DNA of 64,000 nucleotides from Streptomyces viridiviolaceus (GCF_014650995.1 NZ_BMWA01000010.1:262516-326515); one strand, 5' to 3'; shown: positions 34,432-43,556, counted from the stretch's first letter. Made by a program: numbers and translations. Notes: generated from the letters alone by a model not told the origin.

Positions 34432-34887
34432 TCACAGGGAGCCGTGCCGGTACGGGGCGTAGCTGTCCAGGAGCCGCCCGCGGGTGGTCTCCAGCCGGTG
34501 CGCGAGGATCTCGGCGACGGTCCGCACCAGCACGATCCCGAGCTGCGGGTCCTCCTCGCACAGGGCGAGCACCTCCGACGCGTCGAACTCGTAGGCACGC
34601 ACCGGGCTGAAGGCCTCGGCCCCGAAGTCCCACTCGTACGGCGGGAACAGCCAGGACCAGCCGAGGAGATCGCCGGCGCCGAGGCTGGCGACCGTGACCC
34701 GCTGCAGGGACGTCACCTGCTGGGTCAGCGAGACCGCGCCGGAGCGGATGACCCAGAAGCGGTCGGCCTTGCCTCCCGCCTCGAAGATGCGGGTGTCCTC
34801 CGGGAAGGACACCTCGCGGGCGAGCGCCGTCAGACGCCGGCGCTGGGGCGGGGGAAGGGCGGTGAGCAGTTTGATCGCTTTGGTCAT
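34432..34887 (-). CDS. Cyclic-nucleotide-binding (CRP/FNR-like) domain protein without DNA-binding part
   Basis: 151 residues forming only the CRP-type beta barrel (about 10-125; FPEDTRIFEAGGKADRFWVI, LGAGDLLGW) and a C-terminal helix (LAHRLETTRGRLL). The helix-turn-helix of CRP is absent, so it may bind a partner such as a kinase or lipid enzyme. ATG 34887 is certain from the family. Its stop is 4 bases from the MFS stop. Confidence 0.87.
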   Translation of the reverse strand: MTKAIKLLTALPPPQRRRLTALAREVSFPEDTRIFEAGGKADRFWVIRSGAVSLTQQVTSLQRVTVASLGAGDLLGWSWLFPPYEWDFGAEAFSPVRAYEFDASEVLALCEEDPQLGIVLVRTVAEILAHRLETTRGRLLDSYAPYRHGSL

Positions 34888-35030
34888 GACGCGGGGCTCC
34901 TCGCCGGCGATTGCGGTTCCGGTGCTTTCCCTACGCCCATTTCAGCCGCTGCCGGCGCCCTGAGCACCTCGACGGACGGGGGATTCGGGACGGATTTCGT
35001 GCCGGATCCCGCGCGCCCCGCGGAGGGCAT

Positions 35031-35068
35031 GAAAAAGCCCTGGCTGGACGGGGGAAGCCAGCCAGGGC
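35031..35068 (-). terminator. Intrinsic terminator with a T tract for the decarboxylase gene
   Basis: Minus strand: an 11-base perfect stem (35068-35058 with 35047-35037), a 10-base loop, then TTTTTC (35036-35031). It lies about 125 bases after the decarboxylase stop (35193). A classical U-tract terminator is uncommon in Streptomyces. The 305-base gap 34888-35192 holds this terminator and the promoter side of the cNMP-domain gene; nothing else was seen. Confidence 0.8.
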
Positions 35069-35192
35069 CGTAAGCGGTGACGCACGGAGGACGCTCGGTC
35101 GACTCCGTCGCCACGTATGGGTGAACGCTAAACCATCTTGGGGTCGTTCCGCGAATCCGGGACCGGCTCGGGTGACCCGTCTCACTCCACCG

Positions 35193-36671
35193 TCACCCGG
35201 CCTCCCGCGCGACGACCCTGATCGTCTCCAGTTGCGGGTCGCTGGGGTCCGGGAGGTACATCCCGGCGGCCAGGCCGCTGCTCAGATACCGCAGGACGGG
35301 CTCGGTCAGCCGCTCGCCGGGCAGGACGGCCGGGATGCCGGGCGGGTACGGCGTGATCATCTCCGCGGCGACACGACCGGCGGCCCGGTCCAGCGGCACG
35401 TCCTCGGTCGGCCCGAAGAAGGCGTCCCGGGGCAGCCGCACCTGCGCCATCCGCAGCTCGGACGGCGACGGCACCGCCACGCGCGCAGCGGGCCCCAGGC
35501 CCGGGGCCGCCCGGGCGAGGTCCTCGAGCGCCGCGAGCAGCTCGCCCGTGGTCTCCCGGTCGTCGCCGTGGGTGATCTGCGCACCGATCCGCCGGTGGTC
35601 GGTCAGGTGCGCGATCACGCCGCGCCGGGCACGCAGCCAGTCGGCCGCCTGGAAGCCCGTGATGCCGAGGCCGTCGAGGTCGATGACCACGGGCAGCGGG
35701 TCGAAGTCGTGCGCCAGACCCGGCCCGCAGAAGTCGTCCCGGTCTTCGACGTGCATCCCGTCGATCTTCTCGACGGCCGCGCGCACGTCGGCCGCGAGAT
35801 CCAGCGCCGCCCCCATGATCTCCCGCCCGCGCAGCGCCATCTGCCGGCGCCAGCCGTCGAGGCCGGCGAAGATCAACGCCGACGGACTGGTCGTGCCCAG
35901 CAGGTCGGCCCGCATGCCGAGCAGCTTCGGCGGGACCAGCTCGCCCCGCAGATGGAAGACCGAGCCCTGCTCCAGGCCGCTGCCCATCTTGTGGATGCTG
36001 GTCACGCAGATGTCGGCGCCGGAGTCCATGGCCCAGGACGGCAGCTCCGGGTGGAAGGGCAGGTGCGCGCCCCACGCCTCGTCGACGATCAGCGGAACCG
36101 GCCGCCGGTGACAGACCTCGGCGACCGCGCGCAGATCGGCGCCGGCCCCGTACGGCGTCGGGCTGGTGATCAGAGCGCCCTTGGCGTCGGGATGGGCGGC
36201 GAACGCCTTCTCGAACTCCTCGGCGGACGGGGGATGGGCCAGGTGCCGCTCCGCGTCCCACCGCGGCTCGACCCAGACCGGTTCGATGCCGGACAGGATC
36301 AGCCCCGACACCACGGACTTGTGGGCGTCCCGGCCGATCAGCAGCTTCTCGTGCGGCCCCGCGACGGCCAGCATCGCCGCCTTCACCGACAGGGAACTCC
36401 CGCACGTGGAGAAGAACGTGTGCTCGGCGTGCACGGCATCGGCCATCAGCTCCTGGGCGCGCTGCAGCACACGGCCCCCCGTGAGCCGGTCGTCCAGCCC
36501 GCCGGTCGCCAGGACGTCGCCGAGGAACACGGCGTCGCCCAGCACCTCGCGCACCGCCGGATCGGCGCCGCGCGCCTGCTTGTGCCCGGGCGGTGTGAAC
36601 GACAGCCGTCCTTCACGGCGGTAGTCGACGAGGGCTTCCAGGACCGGTGCGCGGGTGTGGTCGGCTGTCAT
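35193..36671 (-). CDS. Orn/Lys/Arg decarboxylase-family PLP enzyme
   Basis: PLP fold-I enzyme of 492 residues in the group of short Gram-positive Orn/Lys/Arg decarboxylases (SpeA-like). Seen: FFSTCGSSLSVKAA near 88, DEAWGAHLPFHPELP near 197 (PLP Asp) and the Schiff-base Lys in SIHKMGSGLEQG (about 228). The C-terminal MITPYPPGIPAVLPGE is typical. The product would be cadaverine, agmatine or putrescine; which one cannot be told. ATG 36671 fits the family. T-tract terminator downstream. Confidence 0.88.
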   Translation of the reverse strand: MTADHTRAPVLEALVDYRREGRLSFTPPGHKQARGADPAVREVLGDAVFLGDVLATGGLDDRLTGGRVLQRAQELMADAVHAEHTFFSTCGSSLSVKAAMLAVAGPHEKLLIGRDAHKSVVSGLILSGIEPVWVEPRWDAERHLAHPPSAEEFEKAFAAHPDAKGALITSPTPYGAGADLRAVAEVCHRRPVPLIVDEAWGAHLPFHPELPSWAMDSGADICVTSIHKMGSGLEQGSVFHLRGELVPPKLLGMRADLLGTTSPSALIFAGLDGWRRQMALRGREIMGAALDLAADVRAAVEKIDGMHVEDRDDFCGPGLAHDFDPLPVVIDLDGLGITGFQAADWLRARRGVIAHLTDHRRIGAQITHGDDRETTGELLAALEDLARAAPGLGPAARVAVPSPSELRMAQVRLPRDAFFGPTEDVPLDRAAGRVAAEMITPYPPGIPAVLPGERLTEPVLRYLSSGLAAGMYLPDPSDPQLETIRVVAREAG

Positions 36672-36701
36672 GCCGACCCGGTTTCCCGGCCCGGCGCCCC
36701 A

Positions 36702-36947
36702 TCAATCCGACCCGCCACGGGCCGAGCCGCCGGGATCCGTGTGCCTGCCCGGTGTCAGCACCTCGTCCAGCACCCGCAGGACGGCCTCGTACGCCATCGT
36801 CCGCACAGCGGCCTCACGCGCCCCTTCCGGGTCGGTCCGCCGCAGCTCTTCCCTCTGCGTCCGCCAGGTCCGCTCCTGCTCCACCGCGCAGGCCCTCGCG
36901 CGGTGCATGCGGCGCAGCAGTTCGTCCGAGTCCACAACATCCGTCAT
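36702..36947 (-). CDS. Small hypothetical protein, 81 residues, helical and charged
   Basis: Not recognised. Mostly helical: DELLRRMHRARACAVEQERT and TWRTQREELRRTDPEGA, with a long run of Arg and Glu, then a Gly/Ser/Asp tail. No signal peptide. The start (ATG 36947) has only a weak GAAG, but a GGGTAC lies about ten bases upstream, allowing a near-leaderless transcript. Codon use is typical. It lies upstream of the decarboxylase gene (31 bases) and may be in its operon. Confidence 0.55.
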   Translation of the reverse strand: MTDVVDSDELLRRMHRARACAVEQERTWRTQREELRRTDPEGAREAAVRTMAYEAVLRVLDEVLTPGRHTDPGGSARGGSD

Positions 36948-37108
36948 GCACTTCGCGTACCCCCGCACGGCCCCGGAATGGCGGTCCGCCCGTTCGCAGG
37001 CCCGAGGTTTGGGTGCGCCGCCAGAGGTCAGCCGGACAGCAGAGTCCCCGGCGCCGGCGCGCGGGTGCGGCCGGACCCGGCTTTTCTCATCGACCAGGGA
37101 GCCGACGG

Positions 37109-37552
37109 ATGCGCGACAAGCACACACCCGAATCCGCTCTCGGCCGGCCCGGCGCGGGCCGGACCGCACGACCGCGGCCGTGCAAGCCCGCAGAGGCGCG
37201 CCGGGCCGTGGAACGCGCGGTCACCGAGTGCTGCCTCGCCGGCCACACCTCGTGCGACGTGGGCGCCCTGTCGGACGCCGTGCTCGTCGCCTCCGAACTG
37301 ACCACCAACGCGATCCTGCACGGCGGCGGCATCACCGACTTCGAGGTCGACGTCGTCGGACCCGGAGTCCGCGTCTCGGTCAGCGACCGCAGTGACGAAC
37401 TGCCCGTGGCCGTGTCGCCGACCGACCCCCAGGGACGCCGGCGCGTGGGCGGCCGGGGCTGGCCGATCGTCTGCCGGCTGGCACGGGACGTCCGCGTCTG
37501 CGACCTGCCCTCCGGCGGCAAGCGCATCACCGTGCTCGTACCGCTGTCCTGA
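37109..37552 (+). CDS. RsbW-like ATP-binding protein (HATPase_c_2)
   Basis: 147-residue GHKL ATPase of the anti-sigma kinase type. N-box ELTTNAILHGGG (about 69-80), a modified G1 box (SDRSDE instead of DxGxG) and GGRGWPIVCRLARDV near the end. It lies 175 bases upstream of the sigma factor gene, the usual anti-sigma/sigma order, so it may restrain that sigma factor; phosphotransfer was not shown. It closely resembles the protein at 57937-58434. ATG 37109 follows AGGGAGCCGACGG. Confidence 0.87.
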   Translation: MRDKHTPESALGRPGAGRTARPRPCKPAEARRAVERAVTECCLAGHTSCDVGALSDAVLVASELTTNAILHGGGITDFEVDVVGPGVRVSVSDRSDELPVAVSPTDPQGRRRVGGRGWPIVCRLARDVRVCDLPSGGKRITVLVPLS

Positions 37553-37727
37553 GTACTTTTGGCAAAGCGGAGTTTGTTCCCCCGGGGTGGGGGCAGTCGC
37601 AGTTTCGTGCTTCGGACCGGAGGCGCAGCAGCGGGAGCGTCATGGCTGCTTCGGGCCCTCCGGGTGATCCGGGCGGCGACGTTCCCGCGGACAGTCCCCT
37701 GAGACCACCGTTCAGGAGCGAATCCGC

Positions 37728-38597
37728 ATGCTCACAGAAACGCCCACCATCCGTCCCGGTGCTCCCGAGCCCACGGCCGCCGCCACCGCACCCGGCAGGC
37801 GCCGGCACGACGACGCCCCCGACACCGCGGCGCTCTTCGCCCGGCTAGCGGAGCTGGCGGACGGGCCCGAACGGGACGCCGTCCGCGACGAACTCGTCAC
37901 GGCCTGGCTGCCCATGGCCCACCGGATCGCCGGCCGGTTCCGCGACCGCGGCGAGTCCATCGAGGACCTGCGCCAGGTGGCCGCGCTCGGGCTGGTGAAG
38001 GCCATCGACCGCTTCGACCCGGGGCGGGGAGCCTTCGAGAGTTACGCCGTGCCGACCATCACCGGCGAGGTCAAGCGGCACTTCCGGGACCGGATGTGGG
38101 CCCTGCGGGTACCGCGCCGGGTCCAGGAACTGCGCAACAAGGTGCGGGTGGCTCGCCGCGAACTCACCCAGAGCCCGGGCAGCCCCGAGCCCTCGGTCGC
38201 CGACCTCGCCGCCCACACCGGGCTCACCGAGGAAGAGGTGAGCGCCGGCATGGAGGCGCTGGAGAGCTTCAGCACCCTGTCGCTGGACGCCGAACTTTCC
38301 GCGGGCGACGACGGGTACAGCCTCGCGGACACCCTCGGCGCGGCGGACTCCTCGTACGACGTCGTGATCGACCGCGAATCCGCCAAGGAGGGCCTGCGCC
38401 GCCTGCCCGAACGCGAGCGCGCCATCCTGTACATGCGCTTCTTCGAGGACATGACACAAAGCCGTATCGCCGACCGCCTGGGCATCTCGCAGATGCACGT
38501 CTCGCGGCTCATCACCCGCAGCTGCGCCCGCGTGCGCGACGAGGCGATGGGCCGGCGGACGGGCCGCCGGACCTCCGGCCGGCAGACCACGGCCTGA
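37728..38597 (+). CDS. sigM: SigB/SigF-family RNA polymerase sigma factor
   Basis: 289-residue stress/development sigma factor. Region 2 is LRQVAALGLVKAIDRFD and FESYAVPTITGEVKRHFRD (about 85-120), region 3 MWALRVPRRVQELRN, region 4 LPERERAILYMRFFEDMTQ with an HTH at SRIADRLGISQMHVSRLI (about 243-262). CAGGAGCG precedes ATG 37728. Downstream DUF5133 and ANTAR genes may share its transcript. Its place in the gene order agrees with my memory of SCO7314 (sigM). Family certain; letter by synteny. Confidence 0.93.
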   Translation: MLTETPTIRPGAPEPTAAATAPGRRRHDDAPDTAALFARLAELADGPERDAVRDELVTAWLPMAHRIAGRFRDRGESIEDLRQVAALGLVKAIDRFDPGRGAFESYAVPTITGEVKRHFRDRMWALRVPRRVQELRNKVRVARRELTQSPGSPEPSVADLAAHTGLTEEEVSAGMEALESFSTLSLDAELSAGDDGYSLADTLGAADSSYDVVIDRESAKEGLRRLPERERAILYMRFFEDMTQSRIADRLGISQMHVSRLITRSCARVRDEAMGRRTGRRTSGRQTTA

Positions 38598-38616
38598 GAA
38601 CGAAGGAGCGAGACCG

Positions 38617-38838
38617 ATGCTGATGCCTCACCCCGCCGTGCTGCGCAGACTCCTCGACGAGTACGAGGCGGCCGCGGCCGAGCGCCCCGCCGACGGCGCG
38701 GCCGAACCCAGCCCGCGGATGCGGGACCTGGCGTACACACTGTGCGTGTCGACCGGCACGCGCGAGGTGGGACTCGCGCTGGAGGCCGCCCGCCGACGGC
38801 TCGCGGCCGTCCCCGTGGCCGAGCCCGTGGCCGACTGA
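38617..38838 (+). CDS. DUF5133 small protein
   Basis: 73 residues, matching DUF5133 of Streptomyces: MLMPHPAVLRRLLDEYEA start and YTLCVSTGTREVGLALEAA core. Function unknown. AAGGAGCGAG precedes ATG 38617, 19 bases after the sigma factor stop, so likely co-transcribed. A hairpin follows at 38896-38938. Confidence 0.82.
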   Translation: MLMPHPAVLRRLLDEYEAAAAERPADGAAEPSPRMRDLAYTLCVSTGTREVGLALEAARRRLAAVPVAEPVAD

Positions 38839-38895
38839 CCCGCCGTCGGCCGCCGCCGGCCCGACGCGTGCCCGCCCCCGGACGGGGAAGGCGAG

Positions 38896-38938
38896 GGGAC
38901 GTGGCCGCCCGCGACCGGTGTCCGGCCGGCCACGTCCC
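38896..38938. terminator. 12-base-stem hairpin between DUF5133 and the ANTAR-GAF gene
   Basis: GGGACGTGGCCG (38896-38907) pairs perfectly with 38927-38938 around a 19-base loop, 24 bases before the ANTAR-GAF start. It may terminate the sigma-DUF5133 transcript or act as an attenuator; ANTAR proteins are known to bind RNA hairpins in leaders. Confidence 0.55.
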
Positions 38939-38961
38939 GGTACCGGATGCGGAGGGGTTTC

Positions 38962-39831
38962 ATGGCGGCGTCGGCCGACGACGGGGTGACGGACGAGCGG
39001 GCGGAGCACGAGGAGGTGGAACGGCTGCGGGCCGAGCTGCGCGACCTGCGTGCCCGGGCCCGGGTGTACCCCCTGATCTCGCAGGCACAGGGGATGCTGC
39101 GCGAGCGCTACCGGCTCGCCGACGCGGAGAGCGCCTTCGCGCTGCTGCAGCGGGCCTCGCAGCGGTTCAACATCAGGATGCGCACGCTGGTGGACGCCGT
39201 GGTGACCACGCCGGGCCCGGAACGGCCCGACGTCATGTGGTTCCCGCGGCGCGTCCGCTCGCCGGAGCCCGGACTGCGGCTCTCGGCGGCACGCGACGCG
39301 GGTGAGCGCAACCGCGGGGGCGTCCTCGGTGCCGTGCTGAGCCAGACGCTCGCCGTGGTCGGCACCGACATGGGCAACGTGCAGCTGGCCGACCGGGTCC
39401 ACGGCGGACTGCGCATCGAGAAGCACACCGGTCTCACCCCCGACTTCGTCGACTTCTTCCGGCACGTGGGGGACCGGGGCACGTCCTGTGCGAAGGCCGC
39501 CCAGGACGTCACCCAGGTCACCGTGCACGACGTGGGCACGGATCCCGTGTTCACCGAACCGGCCCGCGAGGCCATCCTCACGGCGGGCAGCCGGGCCTGC
39601 CACAGCGTGCCGCTCACCACCGCGTCCGGACTGTGCCTCGGCATGGTCTCCGCCCACGTCGACCGTCCCCTGGGCGAGCTCACGCCGGCCCAGCTCAAGG
39701 TGCTCGACGCCCTCGGTGCCGAGACGGGCCGGTGGCTGGCCTGGCACGAGCACACGGTGGTCCTCGACGCCCTGGAACACCTCCACGCGCTCGGCCGTGC
39801 CGCCCGGGGCTCCCGGCTGCGCCGGAGCTGA
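38962..39831 (+). CDS. ANTAR-GAF domain regulator
   Basis: 289-residue cytoplasmic regulator. The N-terminal ANTAR helix bundle (about 15-75) shows LISQAQGMLRERYRLADAES and FALLQRASQRFNIRMRTLVD. The C-terminal GAF-like sensor (about 110-270) shows GVLGAVLSQTLAVVGTDMGN and ACHSVPLTTASGLCLGMVSA. ANTAR proteins bind RNA hairpins to prevent termination; the ligand is unknown. ATG 38962 follows GGAGGGG. The reversed ANTAR-then-GAF order is notable. Confidence 0.87.
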   Translation: MAASADDGVTDERAEHEEVERLRAELRDLRARARVYPLISQAQGMLRERYRLADAESAFALLQRASQRFNIRMRTLVDAVVTTPGPERPDVMWFPRRVRSPEPGLRLSAARDAGERNRGGVLGAVLSQTLAVVGTDMGNVQLADRVHGGLRIEKHTGLTPDFVDFFRHVGDRGTSCAKAAQDVTQVTVHDVGTDPVFTEPAREAILTAGSRACHSVPLTTASGLCLGMVSAHVDRPLGELTPAQLKVLDALGAETGRWLAWHEHTVVLDALEHLHALGRAARGSRLRRS

Positions 39832-39886
39832 ACGGTGTGCGCGGGGAAAGCCGGGGCATCCGCAAGGTCCGGGAGGGGAGGCAGAC

Positions 39887-40726
39887 ATGAACGCACGTGT
39901 CCTGGCACGTACGGGCCGCAGCCGGGCCCGGCGGGCGGCGAACGGATCGGCGGCGGAGGGAGCCGCCCGGGCGGGACTCACCGCCCGCGGCGTGATCTAC
40001 CTGCTGGTCGGGGTGCTGGCCCTGCAGATCGCCTTCGGCGACGGGCGGCGGCAGGCTGACCGGAGCGGTGCCCTGGCCGAGCTGTCGGACCGGCCCTTCG
40101 GTGCGGTACTGCTGTGGGCACTGGGCGCCGGCCTCGTCGGCATGGCCCTGTGGCGGCTGTCGGAGGCGCTGTTCGGCGCCGTGGGCAAGGACGGACACAC
40201 GGCGAGGAAACGGCTGGCCGCCGCGGCCCGCTGCGTGTTCTACGCCTTCGTCGCCTACTCCGTCCTGGCCTTCGCCGCCGACCCGGGCGGCCACGGAGGC
40301 GGATCCGGCGACCAGCAGTCCCGCGACGTCACCGCCAGGGTGATGGAGGTGCCCGCCGGGCGGTGGCTGGTGGCCGCGGCCGGGGCGGCCGTCGTCGTGG
40401 CCGGCGTCGTCATCGGCGTACAGGCCCTGCGCCGCAGCTACCGCAAGAAGCTGAAGCCCGGCGAGCTGGACCCCCGCGCCCGGCGGCTGGTGGACGTCAC
40501 CGGTGTCGGCGGCGGGGTGGCGCGCGGAGCCGTGTTCGCCGCCGCGGGCGCCTTCGCCGTACGGGCCGCGGTCGACTACCGGCCCGACCAGGCCAAGGGC
40601 CTCGACGACACCCTCCGCTCCTTCGCCGACACCCCCCTCGGACCATGGCTCCTGGCCTGCGTCGCGGCCGGCCTCGTGCTCTTCGGGGTGTTCTCGTTCG
40701 CCCTGGCACGCTGGCGCAGGGTCTGA
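39887..40726 (+). CDS. DUF1206 membrane protein
   Basis: 279-residue integral membrane protein with three repeats of a two-helix unit, about six hydrophobic segments (GVIYLLVGVLALQIAF, FGAVLLWALGAGLVGMALW, RCVFYAFVAYSVLAFA, WLVAAAGAAVVVAGVVIG, ARGAVFAAAGAFAV, PWLLACVAAGLVLFGVFSFA). This matches DUF1206; unknown function. ATG 39887 follows GGGAGGGGAGG. Confidence 0.88.
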   Translation: MNARVLARTGRSRARRAANGSAAEGAARAGLTARGVIYLLVGVLALQIAFGDGRRQADRSGALAELSDRPFGAVLLWALGAGLVGMALWRLSEALFGAVGKDGHTARKRLAAAARCVFYAFVAYSVLAFAADPGGHGGGSGDQQSRDVTARVMEVPAGRWLVAAAGAAVVVAGVVIGVQALRRSYRKKLKPGELDPRARRLVDVTGVGGGVARGAVFAAAGAFAVRAAVDYRPDQAKGLDDTLRSFADTPLGPWLLACVAAGLVLFGVFSFALARWRRV

Positions 40727-40754
40727 GTCGCGCCGCACGGGGAACACGGGGCGG

Positions 40755-41189
40755 ATGAGCGAACACGAGATTCCGGAGCCGGAAGGCCGTCCCGTGGACG
40801 TCTACCTCGACCTCCTGCGCATCCGCATGGACACCGACGACTACCAGATGCTGCTCAACGTGGTCGAACCGGTGCTGCAGGCGATCGACGAACACCAGAT
40901 GCCCACCATCGACTTCTCCCTGGACGGCGACAGCGCCGAGGAACTGCCCCAGGAGATCAGGGACGAGGCCGCACTGGTCATCGCCACCGCCGTCACGGGC
41001 CGGCTGGACAACGAGGTCGTCGAGATCAGCACCGAGGAGACCGGTCTCGTCCGCGTCGTGACGGACGCCGCGACCGCGTCCGACCCCGAACGCCTCGGCG
41101 AGATCGCCGAGTACCTCAAGGAACGCCACCGGCAGAACGAGGAGCTGCGCGGCATCGCCGAGGCGAGCGGCATGCCCACCGACTTCTGA
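40755..41189 (+). CDS. Conserved hypothetical protein, acidic, 144 residues
   Basis: Not recognised. Strongly acidic alpha/beta protein: YLDLLRIRMDTDDYQMLLN, ELPQEIRDEAALVIATAV and AEYLKERHRQNEELRGI. No membrane segment. ATG 40755 is 28 bases after the DUF1206 stop, so probably co-transcribed. Codon use supports a real gene. Confidence 0.7.
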   Translation: MSEHEIPEPEGRPVDVYLDLLRIRMDTDDYQMLLNVVEPVLQAIDEHQMPTIDFSLDGDSAEELPQEIRDEAALVIATAVTGRLDNEVVEISTEETGLVRVVTDAATASDPERLGEIAEYLKERHRQNEELRGIAEASGMPTDF

Positions 41190-41220
41190 CCGCCGTCGGC
41201 ACGGGCACCGCCCGCGTCCG

Positions 41221-43467
41221 TCACCGCCTCGGCGTCGCCACGGGCACGCCGAGCGGCCGGGCGAGGCCGACCACCGCCTCGTCCAGGCGCTCCAGGTGCC
41301 GCAGCACCCGGCCGGTGACGCGGCCGTACCGCGGTGCGCCGTCCGTGCCGGGCTCCAGCAGCGACGCGATGCTCGGCCCGGTCTCCACCTCCACCTCGGC
41401 GTGCTCGTCGGCGACGTGGGCGGCGATCGCCTCGATGTTGCGCACCGTGCGCCGCACCGCTCCGCGCAGCCGCGGGTCGGCCGCGATCGAGGGATGGGTG
41501 GGCAGCAGCTCGGCCGTCGCGGCCAGGGACCGCGCGTGGTAGGCGCACGTCTCCAGCAGCGCCACCACGTACTGGGCCGTGTTCCGCCGGGCCCGGAGCG
41601 GCGTGATGGGGTGGGTGAGGGGATGGGTGGCCCCGCGCAGATCCCCGAGGGCCTGGTCCAGGTCGCGCGCCGTGTCCAGCAGATCCGCCGCGGGCCCGCC
41701 GCTGAGCTGGTCGACGGCGCCCTCGGTGACGTCGACCAGCCGTTCCAGCACGGTGACGAGGAGTTCGTTCGTACGCCGGTCGGTGCGGATCGGCAGCACC
41801 AGCGCCGCCGCGATGATCCCGCAGGCCGCACCGAGCGCGGTCTCCTCCACGCGCAGCAGCAGCACCGACAGGCTGTACGTGTGCAGCAGGGTGTACAGCA
41901 GCCCCAGCATCGCGGTGACGAAGAACGACATCAGCGTGTAGGACAGCGGCGCCGTGTAGAACATCGCGAAGATGAACAGCAGCACCAGCCCGAACGCCGT
42001 CCAGGTGTGGTTCCCGACCAGGCCGGCCAGGACGATCCCGGCCACCACCCCGAGCACGGTGCCCAGCAGCCGGCGGTACCCCTTGACCAGGATCTCGCCG
42101 GTGGAGGCGGTGTTCAGGAAGACGATCCAGCACGTGAGCACCGCCCAGTACCAGCGCTGCGAGGACAGGAACTCCCCGCCCACGATGGCGAGCGAGGACC
42201 CCACGGCGACCTGGACCGCGGCACGTGTGGTGGGCCGGCGCAGCCCGGTCGGCTCCTCCTCCGGCTCCGCCTCCTCGCTCGCGTCGATGGCGGCGTCCTC
42301 GGCGTCCAGCTCCTCGCGCGAACGGGTCGTCGAGGGCGTGTCGTCCGACTCGTCCTGGGGGCCGTCCAGCGCGATCCGCAGTCCCATGACCGCCCGCGCG
42401 GTCTCACCGACGCCTCGGAAGACGTCCTGGACGGCGGCCGTGCCCTCGGGCAGGTTCTCCTCCTCGCGGTAGCCGAGGAGCCGGTTGCGCAGATGGGACA
42501 GCGCGGTGCCACGGGCCTCCGCGGCGGGCCGCAGCACGAGCGCGCGCAGCGCCCCGAGGTCGCGGCGCAGCATCGCCGTGGTCTCGTCCGGCGAGCCCGT
42601 GCGCGCGACCGAGGGCGCCGGCGCGCCCGGCAGATGCAGGGTCAGGGTGTCCGCCCGCTCGGCGCTGCGCGCGGTGAGCAGCAGCAGACCCAGCCGCTCG
42701 GCGGCGATCTCGGCGTCCGCGACACGGCGCTGCACGAGCCGCGCCGTGGACTGGTCGGGCGTGCCCTCCTCCAGCCGAGCCTGGATCATCAGGGCCGTCT
42801 CGTGCAGGCGGGCGGTGCCGTCGCGCAGGTGCTCCAGCACCCTGTCGATCTCGCCCGGTCCGGCGTCCAGCAGTTCGATCTGCGCCGAGATCAGCTGCGC
42901 CAGCCGGGCCCGGAACGCCTGGCGCAGCCGCTGGAGAATGCCCGCCGGGGTCGCCGGTACGACGGCGAAGCGGACCACCGCGCTGCACAGGAACGCCACG
43001 GCGATGGCGCCCCACAGCTGGGGCAGCGCCGAGACCTCGGCACCGACGAACAGGGAGAGGAAGTAGACCTGGAAGCCGATCATCCCCAGAGCGGTGCCGC
43101 GGTCGCCGAACCGGCGGCCGTAGACGGCGCAGAAGATGAGGACGACGAAGAAGGCGTCACCGGCGACGACGTGCGGGCGCAGCAGCGCGCTCAGCGACAC
43201 CGAGGCCAGCGCCACGGGCAGGCCCAGGGCGAGGGTGACGGCCTGCGCACCGGGCTGCTTCTCCCGGATGGCGAAGGTCGCGACCATCGCCGCCATGGCG
43301 CCCGCGACCAGATGGGTGACATCGGCCCCGAACACGGCGAGCACCGCCAGCGCCAGGGCAATGGCGCCCACCGTCCGCAGGCCGGCCGTCAGCCGCAGCA
43401 GACCGGGGTCGGACGCGGCGACGCGGTCCCGCAGCCGTGTCCGCACCGAGCGCCTCGCTGCCTTCAC
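41221..43467 (-). CDS. FUSC-family membrane protein (fusaric-acid-resistance-like)
   Basis: Integral membrane protein of about 748 residues with two hydrophobic clusters, an N-terminal one (about 25-190) and a C-terminal one (about 410-540; WYWAVLTCWIVFLNTAS, VLGVVAGIVLAGLVGN), the FUSC layout. An acidic linker lies at about 375-405. The role may be export of aromatic acids, but substrate is unknown. The start is uncertain: GTG 43467 has GGGAG ten bases upstream and is preferred to GTG 43479, where it is too close. It follows NDH-2 on the same strand. Confidence 0.88.
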   Translation of the reverse strand: MKAARRSVRTRLRDRVAASDPGLLRLTAGLRTVGAIALALAVLAVFGADVTHLVAGAMAAMVATFAIREKQPGAQAVTLALGLPVALASVSLSALLRPHVVAGDAFFVVLIFCAVYGRRFGDRGTALGMIGFQVYFLSLFVGAEVSALPQLWGAIAVAFLCSAVVRFAVVPATPAGILQRLRQAFRARLAQLISAQIELLDAGPGEIDRVLEHLRDGTARLHETALMIQARLEEGTPDQSTARLVQRRVADAEIAAERLGLLLLTARSAERADTLTLHLPGAPAPSVARTGSPDETTAMLRRDLGALRALVLRPAAEARGTALSHLRNRLLGYREEENLPEGTAAVQDVFRGVGETARAVMGLRIALDGPQDESDDTPSTTRSREELDAEDAAIDASEEAEPEEEPTGLRRPTTRAAVQVAVGSSLAIVGGEFLSSQRWYWAVLTCWIVFLNTASTGEILVKGYRRLLGTVLGVVAGIVLAGLVGNHTWTAFGLVLLFIFAMFYTAPLSYTLMSFFVTAMLGLLYTLLHTYSLSVLLLRVEETALGAACGIIAAALVLPIRTDRRTNELLVTVLERLVDVTEGAVDQLSGGPAADLLDTARDLDQALGDLRGATHPLTHPITPLRARRNTAQYVVALLETCAYHARSLAATAELLPTHPSIAADPRLRGAVRRTVRNIEAIAAHVADEHAEVEVETGPSIASLLEPGTDGAPRYGRVTGRVLRHLERLDEAVVGLARPLGVPVATPRR

Positions 43468-43556
43468 GCCGCCGTACACTCTCCCGTTTCACGCCCGTCC
43501 CACACCGAGATCCACTTCTCAGCATGTCATGCCGCGTGCGGCTTCCTGCCGCCGGG

